64,000 bases of DNA, from contig NZ_FSRC01000003.1 in the NCBI RefSeq assembly GCF_900129785.1, forward strand, positions 457,420 to 521,419, given 5' to 3'. Under the pieces are notes generated by a model. It was not told the origin of the DNA. It ran no database searches and worked only from the letters and a program-made list of their open reading frames with translations. A program made the translations under genes and the position numbers. This document shows, piece by piece, positions 54,182 to 64,000 of this stretch; positions within the stretch are counted from its first letter, which is position 1; each line of letters begins with the position of its first letter. The stretch is from Algoriphagus halophilus. Lineage in GTDB: Bacteria > Bacteroidota > Bacteroidia > Cytophagales > Cyclobacteriaceae.

Positions 54182-55510
54182 TTAGTTTTCTAAAAGTTCC
54201 TTAAACTGATCGATAGAAATTTCTTTTTCTTTCATATCCACAGTTTCTTGAACGAAAGCAAGTACTTTATCATTCTGAACTGAAGTAAGCATATTCATGT
54301 AGTTTTGTCCTTCTTCACCTTTAAGGTAATTGTCTACAAACATGTCCATGCTGTCTTCCATTTGAGAACCTAATCCAGAAGAAGCAAATTGCTCACGGAT
54401 CATTTCTTTGGTTTTAGCAATCACATCCTCATGCTCAGCCTGAATCTTGTTCTCAGTAGCTAATTGATTGGAAATCAATGACCATACAAGTTGTTTTGCG
54501 TACATTGGAAATTCTTTCTCAACGTCTTCTGCAGAAACTTTTCCTTCATTAGCTCGAATTAACCATTCTTTCAAAAACTCCTCTGGCAATTCAACTTTCG
54601 CAGACTCAGTTAAAGCTTTCTTCAATTCTTCTTCAGTGAATACTTTTGATTCCCTGTCGTAATTACCTTGAAGAGTTTCCTTCACTTTAGCAACAAACTC
54701 CTCTTCAGACTTTACTACACCTGGACCAAAAACTTTGTCGAAAAATTCTTGATTCATTTCTGCAGTTTCAGTTCTGTTGATGTTTTTTACTGTGAAAGTA
54801 AGAGCTCCTTGTGCAGATTCAACTTCTTCATCAGACATATCAAAAGCATCTTTCCATTGTGCTTTCTTCACATCTTTAGAATCAAATTCCACTACTGCAT
54901 CTTTGCTGATGCCAATGAATTTGCCTGCAAGCTTTTTAGTGATTTTTGATAAGTCTAAAGAAAGGGTTTTGGTGAAACCACTTTCTGCAGCGGTCAAATC
55001 ACCATAGATGTGATCACCTGCTTCACTTACCTCAGGATTGGTACTTTTTCCAGACTGAGATTTCAAGTTTTCGATTGTTTCTTCTACTAACTTATTATCT
55101 ACTTTGATGGAATATTTGGTAGCCTTGAACTTTTTGTCCAAAGGCACTTTGATGCTTTCTACAAAACCGATTTTGTAATCAAAATCAAATTCTTTTTGAG
55201 TTTTCCAGTCAATTGAATTGTCTTCTTTTTCTACTGGAAGTGGCTCTCCAAGAACTTTAAAAGTTTGCTCTTTAAGGTAGTTATTTAATGACTCTCCTAA
55301 AATTGAATTGATTTCCTCAACCAAAACAGAAGTGCCATAGATGTTTTTCACCATGGAAACCGGTGCTTTGCCAGGTCTAAAACCTTTGATATTGGCTTTC
55401 TTGGCATAGTCTTTCAGTTTCGCATCTACCTTTGGTTGGTAATCTGCTTCGTTTAGTTTAATTTTAATTAAAGCTTGATTTGCTGAATGCTTGTCTATTG
55501 AGATTTCCAA
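54182..55510 (-). CDS. tig: Trigger factor
   Basis: 442 residues. The ribosome-docking loop is GFRPGKAP (43-50), the strongest signature. The middle region, where a peptidyl-prolyl isomerase domain sits in other bacteria, is present but lacks most FKBP-type active-site residues, as is usual in Bacteroidota (from memory). The C-terminal chaperone arms follow. The start is TTG at 55510 (MEISIDK); no in-frame ATG exists before a stop codon upstream. It chaperones nascent chains and lies beside clpPX as in many genomes. Confidence 0.94.
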   Translation of the reverse strand: MEISIDKHSANQALIKIKLNEADYQPKVDAKLKDYAKKANIKGFRPGKAPVSMVKNIYGTSVLVEEINSILGESLNNYLKEQTFKVLGEPLPVEKEDNSIDWKTQKEFDFDYKIGFVESIKVPLDKKFKATKYSIKVDNKLVEETIENLKSQSGKSTNPEVSEAGDHIYGDLTAAESGFTKTLSLDLSKITKKLAGKFIGISKDAVVEFDSKDVKKAQWKDAFDMSDEEVESAQGALTFTVKNINRTETAEMNQEFFDKVFGPGVVKSEEEFVAKVKETLQGNYDRESKVFTEEELKKALTESAKVELPEEFLKEWLIRANEGKVSAEDVEKEFPMYAKQLVWSLISNQLATENKIQAEHEDVIAKTKEMIREQFASSGLGSQMEDSMDMFVDNYLKGEEGQNYMNMLTSVQNDKVLAFVQETVDMKEKEISIDQFKELLEN

Positions 55511-55539
55511 GGCGTTTGAATTTATTATGATGATTAACT

Positions 55540-55590
55540 AAAAACCCTCAATCTCCTTCCTGTTGTGAAACAGTAGAGTGATTGAGGGTT
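55540..55590 (-). terminator. Terminator between tRNA-Leu and tig
   Basis: Perfect 11-bp arms AACCCTCAATC (55543-55553) and GATTGAGGGTT (55580-55590), with a small inner hairpin, and an A run that reads as T on the minus strand. It ends the tRNA-Leu transcript 30 bp before tig starts. Confidence 0.85.
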
Positions 55591-55596
55591 CGGTAT

Positions 55597-55681
55597 TGGT
55601 GCGGATAGAGGGACTCGAACCCCCATGCCTTGCGGCGCTAGATCCTAAGTCTAGTGCGTCTACCAATTTCGCCACATCCGC
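55597..55681 (-). tRNA. tRNA-Leu, anticodon UAG
   Basis: An 85-nt cloverleaf on the minus strand: acceptor stem GCGGATG with TATCCGC, D-arm GCGAAATTGGTAGACGC, anticodon loop CTTAGGA between CTAGA and TCTAG, and a long variable arm of the class II type. The T-arm is GGGGGTTCGAGTCCCTC. The anticodon is UAG (leucine, CUN codons). The CCA end is encoded (55597-55599). A consensus promoter lies 60 bp upstream. Confidence 0.97.
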
Positions 55682-55740
55682 TAATGGTACAACAGGAGCG
55701 AAAATCATGGATATTTCATTCCGTTTCCTGATTGTGGATG

Positions 55741-55770
55741 CAAAGGTAAATAGTAATTTTCAAAATGCAA
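55741..55770 (-). promoter_or_regulatory. Bacteroidota-type promoter of tRNA-Leu
   Basis: On the minus strand TTG (55768-55770), a 19-nt spacer, then TACCTTTG (55741-55748), identical in form and spacing to the ffs promoter. The precursor would carry a leader of about 50-55 nt before the mature tRNA. Confidence 0.8.
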
Positions 55771-55846
55771 CAAGTCTCGAAAAAAAAATAAAAGAATTAG
55801 GCAAATAATTTCATAGCATACATTTTTGAAGTAAAAATAGGTTTGT

Positions 55847-58066
55847 ATGATCCAAGTGGATGTAGAAGAAGAACGAAAAGAGATTCTAAAGCGCTATCGA
55901 CGTTTGTTGAGGCAAGCTAAACCTGTGCTCAAGCCTGGTGATACAAAAATCATCAAAAAGGCTTTCAATGTTTCTCAGGAAGCGCATAAGGAAATGAGGC
56001 GGAAATCGGGTGAGCCTTATATATATCACCCCTTAGAGGTAGCCTTAGTATGCGTAGAAGAAATTGGTCTGGGTACCACCTCAATCGTTGCAGCACTCCT
56101 ACATGATGTAGTAGAAGATACGGAGTGGGAATTGGAGGATATTGAAAGGGAGTTTGGTCCGAAAGTGATGTCCATTATTGATGGGTTAACCAAAATCTCA
56201 GGAGTCTTTGATTACGGAAGCTCGCAGCAAGCTGAGAATTTCAGAAAAATGCTGTTGACTCTATCTGATGATGTACGGGTTATCCTAATCAAATTGGCTG
56301 ATCGACTCAATAATATGAGGACACTTCAGAGTATGCCTCGACACAAACAGTTGAAGATTGCTTCAGAGACCATGTATCTCTATGCTCCTCTGGCGCACCG
56401 TCTGGGATTGTATTCCATTAAGTCTGAACTGGAAGACTTGTATCTGAAATATACCGATACTGAAACCTATATGGATATAGTTCAGAAAATTAATGAGTCT
56501 AAAAGTATTCGGAATAAATTCATTAAGTCATTTATACAACCTATTGAGGATGAGTTGATTAGACAAAAATTTAATTTTGTTATCAAAGGAAGGCCTAAAT
56601 CTGTTTATTCCATCTACAGCAAAATGAAAAAACAAGGGATCCCCTTTGAGGAAGTGTATGACTTGTTTGCCATCCGGATTATTTTGGATAGTGACCTGGA
56701 GAATGAGAAAGCAGATTGTTGGCAGGTTTATTCCATCGTGACGGATTTTTATCACCCAAATCCAGATAGGCTGAGAGATTGGATTAGTACCTCCCGCTCC
56801 AATGGATATGAGTCTTTGCACACTACTGTGATGAGTAATACTGGTCAGTGGGTGGAAGTTCAGATCCGTTCTACCAGAATGGATGAAATTGCTGAAAGAG
56901 GATATGCAGCCCATTGGAAATACAAGGAAAAAGACAGCAGTTCCAAATCAACCGCTGGTCTGGATGATTGGATTTCGCAAGTGAGAGGTTTGTTGGAATC
57001 TAATGATGGTTCGGCTATCGAATTCATGGATGATTTCCGGGGAAATCTCTTTCACGAAGAAGTCTTTGTATTTACCCCTAAAGGAGATTTGAAAGTATTG
57101 CCTTTTGGTTCAACTGCATTAGACTTCGCTTTTGAAATCCATACAGAGATCGGTGCGAAATGTATTGGGGCAAAAGTGAACCAGAAATTGGTGCCTATCT
57201 CCCATAAACTAAAGAATGGTGACCAGGTAGAGATTTTAACTTCCAATAAACAGCGCCCTACAGAGGACTGGCTAAATACAGTAGTTACTTCTAGAGCAAA
57301 GGCGAAGATCAAAGATGCCCTTAGGGAAGAAAAGAAATCAGCAATTTTGGATGGAAAAGAAATTGTGCAGCGGAAGCTGAAACAGATGAAAATGGAATTC
57401 AATTCTGAAGCGGTAGATAAACTTCGAGCCTACTTTGAACTGAAAACTGCCAATGAATTTTATTACAGGTTAGGGAAGGGAATCATAGATCCAAAATCTA
57501 TTAAGTCCTTCAAAACTTTTAAAGAAAACCAAAAACTCAAGAGCAAAGCGATTCAAGAGAAGGTGAAAGATGAATCCACTTTCACCAAAGAAATCAAAAG
57601 TCTGAAGGGGCCTGATCACGATCAGTTACTGATAGGAGAAGACATGGATGTGGTGGATTATATTCTTGCGAAATGCTGTAATCCTATCCCTGGAGATGAC
57701 GTTTTTGGGTTTGTGACGGTCAATGAAGGAATTAAAATTCATAGAACCTCTTGCCCTAATGCATTGGAACTTTTGTCCAATCATGGGAATCGAGTCATCA
57801 AAGCTAGATGGACCAGCCAACAAGAAATCGCTTTCCTTGCAGGTCTCAGAATTATTGGAACAGATAGAGTAGGATTAATCAATGACGTTACCAAGGTGAT
57901 TTCCAATGAATTAAAAGTAAATATGAGGTCTATCACGGTTGATTCTGATGCCGGGATTTTTGAAGGAACCATCAAGTTATATGTGCATAGTACCGAGCAT
58001 TTAGACCAGCTCATGAAAAACTTGTCTCAAGTAGAAGGAATCCATAAGGTTTCAAGGTTTGATTAA
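55847..58066 (+). CDS. Bifunctional (p)ppGpp synthetase/hydrolase (RelA/SpoT family)
   Basis: 739 residues. The hydrolase HD domain is intact (YIYHPLEVALV with His61, LLHDVVEDT with His86-Asp87). The synthetase domain has DLFAIRIILDS, RSNGYESLHTTVM and EIAERGYAAHWKYKE. A TGS domain (VFVFTPKGDLKVLPFGSTALDFAFEIH), a C-terminal zinc-finger-like region with CCNPIPGDDVFGFV, and an ACT domain (LRIIGTDRVGLINDVTKVI) complete the long Rel form. Both activities are expected. It leads a same-strand cluster with a Fur-family regulator, a STAS protein and purA. Confidence 0.95.
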   Translation: MIQVDVEEERKEILKRYRRLLRQAKPVLKPGDTKIIKKAFNVSQEAHKEMRRKSGEPYIYHPLEVALVCVEEIGLGTTSIVAALLHDVVEDTEWELEDIEREFGPKVMSIIDGLTKISGVFDYGSSQQAENFRKMLLTLSDDVRVILIKLADRLNNMRTLQSMPRHKQLKIASETMYLYAPLAHRLGLYSIKSELEDLYLKYTDTETYMDIVQKINESKSIRNKFIKSFIQPIEDELIRQKFNFVIKGRPKSVYSIYSKMKKQGIPFEEVYDLFAIRIILDSDLENEKADCWQVYSIVTDFYHPNPDRLRDWISTSRSNGYESLHTTVMSNTGQWVEVQIRSTRMDEIAERGYAAHWKYKEKDSSSKSTAGLDDWISQVRGLLESNDGSAIEFMDDFRGNLFHEEVFVFTPKGDLKVLPFGSTALDFAFEIHTEIGAKCIGAKVNQKLVPISHKLKNGDQVEILTSNKQRPTEDWLNTVVTSRAKAKIKDALREEKKSAILDGKEIVQRKLKQMKMEFNSEAVDKLRAYFELKTANEFYYRLGKGIIDPKSIKSFKTFKENQKLKSKAIQEKVKDESTFTKEIKSLKGPDHDQLLIGEDMDVVDYILAKCCNPIPGDDVFGFVTVNEGIKIHRTSCPNALELLSNHGNRVIKARWTSQQEIAFLAGLRIIGTDRVGLINDVTKVISNELKVNMRSITVDSDAGIFEGTIKLYVHSTEHLDQLMKNLSQVEGIHKVSRFD

Positions 58067-58120
58067 GCATTTGAATTATTTCTACCGTACAAAAGTTATA
58101 TTTGAAAAAATTAGCTCAAA

Positions 58121-58591
58121 ATGCCTTTGAATACCACGCATTTCGAAGAGGTAAAGAAAATATTTACCGCGTATCTGGAAAATCAAAAACTCCGCAAGAC
58201 GCCGGAAAGATATGCGATCCTCGAAGAAATTTACACCCGAACTGGACACTTTGATGTAGAGTCACTCTATATCAGCATGAAGAATAAGAATTACCGTGTT
58301 AGTAGAGCCACTGTCTATAACACCTTGGATTTGCTGGTAGAGTGCGATTTGGTGACCAAGCATCAGTTTGGAAAAAATTTGGCACAATTTGAAAAATCGT
58401 ATGGGTATAAGCAACATGACCATTTGATTTGTGTTGAATGCAATAAAGTGTTGGAATTTTGTGATCCACGTATCCAAAACATTCAAAATACCGTTGCTGA
58501 TATTTTAGATTTTCAGGTTTTACACCACTCTCTGATTCTATATGGCAATTGTAAAAAGGTCAATTGCGAAAATAAAAAAGCTGAAGAATGA
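58121..58591 (+). CDS. Fur family metal-dependent transcriptional regulator
   Basis: 156 residues. A winged-helix DNA-binding half (FDVESLYISMKNKNYRVSRATVYNTLDLLVECDLV) precedes a dimerisation half with KQHDHLICVECNKV. A structural zinc site is likely from Cys104-x2-Cys107 and Cys144-x4-Cys149. It could sense iron (Fur), peroxide (PerR) or zinc (Zur); the HDHLICVEC form does not settle it. The -7-like TATATTTG at 58097-58104 precedes the ATG, but the best TTG is 23 bases further upstream, so the promoter is uncertain. The stop codon overlaps the next gene by four bases (ATGA). Confidence 0.9.
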   Translation: MPLNTTHFEEVKKIFTAYLENQKLRKTPERYAILEEIYTRTGHFDVESLYISMKNKNYRVSRATVYNTLDLLVECDLVTKHQFGKNLAQFEKSYGYKQHDHLICVECNKVLEFCDPRIQNIQNTVADILDFQVLHHSLILYGNCKKVNCENKKAEE

Positions 58592-58935
58592 AATTAACCT
58601 ATACAACCAGCAAGGATGATCTTGCTACCTACCTCTTTATTAAAGGAGATTTAATTGGGGATGAAACTGGGCCTCAATTAGTGGAGGTGGTTTCGGATGC
58701 TATTGAGGATGGAGTAAAAACCTTTGTAGTAGACCTAAGTGAAGTGAGGTATATCTCTTCCAGTGGAATTGGTTTATTGATCACCATGCTTACCAAAATG
58801 AGGAACGTGGGTGGAGAAGTGTATTTAGCAGCTCCTTCAGAGCATGTCAAAAAATTGCTGATCATTACCAAGCTGAACAATATTTTTACAGTGTATGATT
58901 CTGTGGAGGCCTTTAAAAAGGAGAAAGCTTCTTAA
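58588..58935 (+). CDS. STAS-domain protein (anti-sigma-factor antagonist-like)
   Basis: 115 residues, one STAS domain. The core VVDLSEVRYISSSGIGLLITMLTKMRNVGGEVYLAAPSEHVKKLL carries the Ser-Ser-Gly position that is phosphorylated in SpoIIAA/RsbV-type proteins. No anti-sigma kinase or phosphatase gene is beside it. The start overlaps the Fur-family stop (ATGA), so the two are translated together, which suggests a link between metal or peroxide sensing and a partner-switch or scaffold role; that link is inference. Confidence 0.88.
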   Translation: MKLTYTTSKDDLATYLFIKGDLIGDETGPQLVEVVSDAIEDGVKTFVVDLSEVRYISSSGIGLLITMLTKMRNVGGEVYLAAPSEHVKKLLIITKLNNIFTVYDSVEAFKKEKAS

Positions 58936-59077
58936 GTCATCCCTTTTGAAATAAGAAGATTTGGATTGAAATTCCTTCAAATGTGAGAGGTCGCAATAAT
59001 AAATTGAGTCTAAGTCTTGGTTTTCTATGGGCTTATTGCAAATTTCACGCCTCAAAAAGTTTTAGCATAAACGATAG

Positions 59078-60361
<1,284 letters not shown>

Positions 60362-60382
60362 CCATTCAAATAAAGATTTGGA

Positions 60383-60413
60383 AGCCTTCGGTTTAAAACT
60401 GAAGGCTTTTTTA
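60383..60413 (+). terminator. Rho-independent terminator of purA
   Basis: Stem AGCCTTCGGTT (60383-60393) with AACTGAAGGCT (60397-60407), one wobble, then a T run. It lies 22 bp past the purA stop. Confidence 0.88.
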
Positions 60414-60460
60414 TTTCTGAGATTTTTTAATCCTATTTTAGAAACACAAATAGACGTGTT

Positions 60461-62788
60461 TTGAGAACCAAAATTGCTTTTTTTACTCTTTTATTACTTG
60501 TTGCCAAGATAAATGTCTTTGCTCAATCGGGATTTCCGTATTGCGAGACGTTTGATTCAAAAACCACACAGCCTACTACTATTTTTGGAGCAGATGCTCA
60601 ACTAGTTGATGGGGCTTTGAGACTTACCAATAATCAGGTCGACCAAAGAGGTTATGTATATATAGATATTCCTTTTTCTTCAGCTTACGGAATTAAGACT
60701 TCCTTTGAATTTTTTAGTTATGGAGGGGATGGAGCGGATGGTTTGGCTTTTTTCTTATTTGATGCCAATGTTCCTGGTTTTTCAATCGGAGGCTTTGGGG
60801 GGTCTTTAGGCTATTCCAAAAGATTACAAGAGCCAGGGCTTGCAGGTGCTTACATGGGAGTTGGTTTTGATGAGTTTGGTAATTTTGGAAATACTGCAGA
60901 AGGAAAAACAGGTGGTTTTCCGGGAGCAGGGACAAGTTATGTTCCCAATAGCATTGTCATACGAGGTCCTGGAAATGGATTTTCCGGATATGAATTTATC
61001 AAAGGAAAAAGGACTATGGAATCTGGACTGGATGGATTGGCTGCGGATCAGTTTTTTCCGATCAGTTCGGGTGGGATAGGTACAAGCAGAGTAACTGACT
61101 TAAATCAGCCCGGATATAGAAAAGCTAACATCACCTTGACCCCAAACCCAAGTGGGGTAGGATATTTAATCACCTTAGTGATGGATTATACCGTCGAACA
61201 AAATAAGCATCGGACCATTACTATTTTTCAGGATGTCCCCTTTCCCTATCAAGCGCCTCAGAATTTGAAACTTGGTTTTTCTGCTTCCACTGGAGGGTTT
61301 ACAAATTTTCATGAGATAAGAAACTTAATTGTGGAAGTGGCAAATGACGAAGATTTGTTGAATCCGGAAGGTTCTGATATTTCAAATTGGGAGTCATGTG
61401 CAGCAACTGAAAATTCATTTTACATCACCGAGGAAGAAGTAGAATTGTTAAATGATAATGCTTCGATTTCCTGTCTGCAATTTTTTAGGACCTTGGAAGA
61501 AATAGAAGGTATCTCGGAGGATATTTGTGAACAAGCAAAATGCAATGAAGAAAACAGATTGCTTGTGATGCCAGAAGGGATCTTTCAGGCAACTGATGAA
61601 CCAGGTGGGTTTTTATTTACTCCTAATTTAGAATATGTCGGAGAAGAGGTTTCTATTTATTATACAGTCACTGATAATTATGGAAAACGATCACAAGGGA
61701 ATTCTTTGACAATCAAAATTCTTGATTCGCCACCTCCAATGGAATTGGTTCAGGCAGAAGGAGAGGAGCGAGTTGAAGATATTTTTCTTTGTGGAGGAGA
61801 GACCGTTTTATTGAAGGGGATCAATGACATTGATTATTCACAAATAGAGTGGAGGAAAGACGGAGTTAAAATTCCTGGGGCTGAAGGATTGGAATACACA
61901 GTTAAAGAATCAGGGATTTATACCATTGTAGGGTTTAATGAAAGAGGCTGTTCTATTTCTTCCAATGAAATTGAAGTTACTTATCCCGAAGCACCTTCCT
62001 ATGATATCCAAAATCCAATTGTAGGGTGTACACCACGCGAACCAATCGACTTGACATCTTACTTGGAGGGCTTTGATTTGTCCTCCTATGATTATTTGCT
62101 TACTGGAAGTGGAGTTTCTTTAATAAATGAACAATTGAAGGAAGTTGCAGTTTCCGGAAACTTTGATTTAACCGTAAAGCCAAAGAGTCTGGAATGTTAT
62201 TCTAACCCTATACAAATAGAGATCATCATATTGAAAGAAGAGCTTCTTTCGGATTTTGAATTTGAAGTCCAAGGTTCGGGAATAACGGGGGATATGGACG
62301 GAGGGATTTTCCCGGACGATGTAATCCAATTTAATAATCTGTCAGATGATTCTTCGGTAAGTTGGAATTGGGATTTTGGTGATGGAAGTACCAGTAATCT
62401 GGAAAACCCAACACATATATATGGAGCAAAAGGCGAGTACGATATAGTTTTGACCGTGGAAAATGAATTGGGTTGTTTGGCTACTTCCACAAAAAGACTT
62501 TCAATTACTAGAAGTTATAGAGTGATGTTTCCTTCAGGCTTTACTCCCAATGAGACAGAAAACATCACTTTTGTGCCCAAATTTAAAGGCATCGTTAGCA
62601 TGGAACTTTTAATATTCAATACTTGGGGGGAATTGATTTTTCAAGCAGATGCAATTGATACCGAGGGTTGGGATGGGAAACTAGATGGTGAATTGCTAGA
62701 TGCCGGCATCTTTATATATAGATTTAATGGAGTAGCCATCGATGGTGAAAAAGTAACGAAGGCAGGTAAATTCAGATTAATACGATGA
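60461..62788 (+). CDS. Secreted lectin-PKD protein with type IX C-terminal (CHU_C / type B) sorting domain
   Basis: 775 residues from a TTG start at 60461: an in-frame ATG would remove the signal peptide (MRTKIAFFTLLLLVAKINVFAQ), while the upstream GTG frame stops at once. An L-type lectin-like domain (about 28-292, with GGDGADGLAFFLFDANVPGF and GAYMGVGFDEFGNF), Ig-like or disordered segments (about 300-600), a PKD domain (about 628-690, WNWDFGDGSTSNLENPTHIYGAKGEYDIVLTV), then an approximately 90-residue C-terminal domain (YRVMFPSGFTPNETENITFVPKFKG ... GEKVTKAGKFRLIR) of the gliding-associated type. It is likely exported by type IX secretion. The stop overlaps the PorP gene. Confidence 0.88.
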   Translation: MRTKIAFFTLLLLVAKINVFAQSGFPYCETFDSKTTQPTTIFGADAQLVDGALRLTNNQVDQRGYVYIDIPFSSAYGIKTSFEFFSYGGDGADGLAFFLFDANVPGFSIGGFGGSLGYSKRLQEPGLAGAYMGVGFDEFGNFGNTAEGKTGGFPGAGTSYVPNSIVIRGPGNGFSGYEFIKGKRTMESGLDGLAADQFFPISSGGIGTSRVTDLNQPGYRKANITLTPNPSGVGYLITLVMDYTVEQNKHRTITIFQDVPFPYQAPQNLKLGFSASTGGFTNFHEIRNLIVEVANDEDLLNPEGSDISNWESCAATENSFYITEEEVELLNDNASISCLQFFRTLEEIEGISEDICEQAKCNEENRLLVMPEGIFQATDEPGGFLFTPNLEYVGEEVSIYYTVTDNYGKRSQGNSLTIKILDSPPPMELVQAEGEERVEDIFLCGGETVLLKGINDIDYSQIEWRKDGVKIPGAEGLEYTVKESGIYTIVGFNERGCSISSNEIEVTYPEAPSYDIQNPIVGCTPREPIDLTSYLEGFDLSSYDYLLTGSGVSLINEQLKEVAVSGNFDLTVKPKSLECYSNPIQIEIIILKEELLSDFEFEVQGSGITGDMDGGIFPDDVIQFNNLSDDSSVSWNWDFGDGSTSNLENPTHIYGAKGEYDIVLTVENELGCLATSTKRLSITRSYRVMFPSGFTPNETENITFVPKFKGIVSMELLIFNTWGELIFQADAIDTEGWDGKLDGELLDAGIFIYRFNGVAIDGEKVTKAGKFRLIR

Positions 62789-63804
62789 TGAAAAGGTTAC
62801 TTTTTTTACTCTTGGCATTACCAATGACTTCTGTATGGGGGCAGGATGTTCAGTATAGTCAGTTTTATGCAAATCCACTTTATCTGAACCCTGCATTTGT
62901 TGGAAGTACTGGGTTGACAAGGCTTGGGGTAAACTTTAGAAGTCAATGGCCTTCTTTAGACCAAAGCTTTATTGCCTATACTGCCTATGCTGATCATTTC
63001 GTTGAAAAATATAATTCCGGGATTGGAATGAGTGTTTCGGGGGCAAGGGAATCCTACACGCAAAGCCAAGTACATGAAATTGGGCTTTTATATAGTTATA
63101 GACTTCGTCTTGGAGAACGTAGGTTTTTACACGCAGGCTTTCAGGGATCTTTTGTAGCCAGAGACGCACTATTTGATCAAGTAGTATTAGGCACCCAATT
63201 GGATATCGATCGAGGAGTGATCCTTGGTTCTCCCGGAGATGGTTTTGAAGGGGATAGTAGGTTAAGAGATGTTGATCTTCATACTGGTCTCCTGTATTAT
63301 GATGACAAATTTTGGTTTGGAATTTCTGCATTTCATTTGTTAGGGCCAGAAATCAGTTACCTTGAGATGGATGGAAATAAACTTCCAATAAAATATTCTC
63401 TTCAGGGGGGAGTGAAACTTGATATGGCTCCTGGGGATATCAATGATTATTTTAATAATACAGACCAGGAGCGTTCTCTCTCTTTTGCTTTTAATTATAA
63501 AAAGCAGGGACAATTTTCACAATTGGATATAGGAACTGAGTTTTATTTTGAACCCTTGGTTCTCGGAATTTGGTATAGAGGTCTTCCGACAAAGTACAGT
63601 TTGCCGAATAATGAGTCGATAATTTCTTTGATTGGGGTTCGGTTAGATAATAGAATGGAGTTTGGATACAGCTTTGATTTCTCTATTTCAAAACTGGGAC
63701 AAAAATATTCCGGAGGAGCCCATGAAATTTCGATTAGGTATGTTTTTTCCAGTAAAGACCCATCCAAAAAGTACTATCCAGAGCTTCCTACCTTCAGATA
63801 TTAG
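62785..63804 (+). CDS. PorP/SprF family type IX secretion outer-membrane protein
   Basis: 339 residues with a signal peptide (MKRLLFLLLALPMTSVWGQ). QDVQYSQFYANPLYLNPAFVGSTGLTRLGVNFRSQWPSLDQSFIAYTAYADHF is the diagnostic start of PorP/SprF proteins, followed by a beta-strand-rich barrel. These proteins are needed for delivery or anchoring of specific type IX substrates that carry the type B sorting domain. The start (ATGATG) overlaps the stop of the lectin gene, so the partner pair is encoded together; this fits a dedicated partner, as for SprB and SprF. No further gene is visible after 63804. Confidence 0.93.
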   Translation: MMKRLLFLLLALPMTSVWGQDVQYSQFYANPLYLNPAFVGSTGLTRLGVNFRSQWPSLDQSFIAYTAYADHFVEKYNSGIGMSVSGARESYTQSQVHEIGLLYSYRLRLGERRFLHAGFQGSFVARDALFDQVVLGTQLDIDRGVILGSPGDGFEGDSRLRDVDLHTGLLYYDDKFWFGISAFHLLGPEISYLEMDGNKLPIKYSLQGGVKLDMAPGDINDYFNNTDQERSLSFAFNYKKQGQFSQLDIGTEFYFEPLVLGIWYRGLPTKYSLPNNESIISLIGVRLDNRMEFGYSFDFSISKLGQKYSGGAHEISIRYVFSSKDPSKKYYPELPTFRY

Positions 63805-64000
63805 TTGATAGGTGGTGCAAATAAAATTTAAATCTGCTTTATCGGTTAAATTCGAAATAAAGCATAAATCAAGCCTTTTTATTTTATTCTAATTCAATAG
63901 AATCTTTTCCTAAAATTTTTATTCTTCTGTTTCAGGGGTTTATGTTAAAGGAGGATATTTTTTATTGAATGATATTGTTGTTACGGATAAAAGTAGGATA

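Noticed and set aside
55578..55808. 76-codon plus-strand ORF
   Set aside because: It lies across the tRNA-Leu gene on the opposite strand and is a shadow.

Overview
The window reads as chromosomal DNA from a marine-type or free-living member of the Bacteroidota, most likely Cytophagales and close to Cyclobacteriaceae (for example Algoriphagus relatives); this placement is inference. The evidence is a SusC/SusD pair, a PorP/SprF protein, a C-terminal sorting domain of the gliding/type IX secretion kind (CHU_C type), a PorE-like OmpA protein, many Cys-anchored lipoproteins, low GC, and promoters of the Bacteroidota form TTG-N19-TAnnTTTG. I saw no phage, insertion sequence, CRISPR array, integrase or toxin-antitoxin pair. 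This is an ordinary core-genome stretch whose most interesting content is regulatory.

Layout. 1-6.4 kb: 3' end of a CCA-adding enzyme, a TPR protein, lipoprotein proteases (S8 and S41), ftsE with a small partner, a transaldolase-like gene, and the SRP RNA gene (ffs). 6.5-14.3 kb: a complete trp operon trpE-G-D-C-F-B-A followed by a DAHP synthase. It is preceded by a leader peptide with three consecutive Trp codons and a full attenuator. 14.4-18.7 kb: a second leader, with two His-His pairs and a complete 1:2 / 2:3 / 3:4 hairpin set, ahead of phenylalanine 4-hydroxylase and hisH-hisA-hisF-hisIE. hisG, D, C and B are not in the window. Three copies of a GCTTCTnnAGAAGC palindrome lie between this attenuator and the hydroxylase.

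18.8-38.1 kb: a second S41 lipoprotein protease, a Dabb protein, an aldo/keto reductase, typA, glutaminase, an SGNH hydrolase, a DUF4407 membrane protein, a DUF5995/VIT1/dipeptidase run, an aldehyde dehydrogenase-DUF779 pair with a divergent AraC regulator, a DUF2202 lipoprotein, a glycosyltransferase and leuS. 38.2-52.1 kb: M20 amidohydrolase, GNAT, queE, a PorE-like protein, a 1-kb AT-rich gap, SusC/SusD, queD, lpxB and a GH30 glycosidase. 52.2-55.7 kb: clpX, clpP and tig on the minus strand behind tRNA-Leu(UAG). 55.8-63.8 kb: rel/spoT, a Fur-family regulator, a STAS protein, purA, then a lectin-PKD-CHU_C secreted protein overlapping a PorP/SprF gene.

Functional links. Tryptophan, chorismate entry (DAHP synthase), phenylalanine hydroxylation and histidine synthesis are contiguous, and two of the blocks carry translation-coupled attenuators with the same compact geometry: the promoter -7 element ends about 9-10 nt before the leader start codon. 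queE and queD indicate 7-deazaguanine (queuosine) synthesis; the QueD-like protein could alternatively supply pterin to the hydroxylase. PorE-like, PorP/SprF and CHU_C proteins point to type IX secretion. ClpXP and trigger factor form a classical proteostasis cluster.
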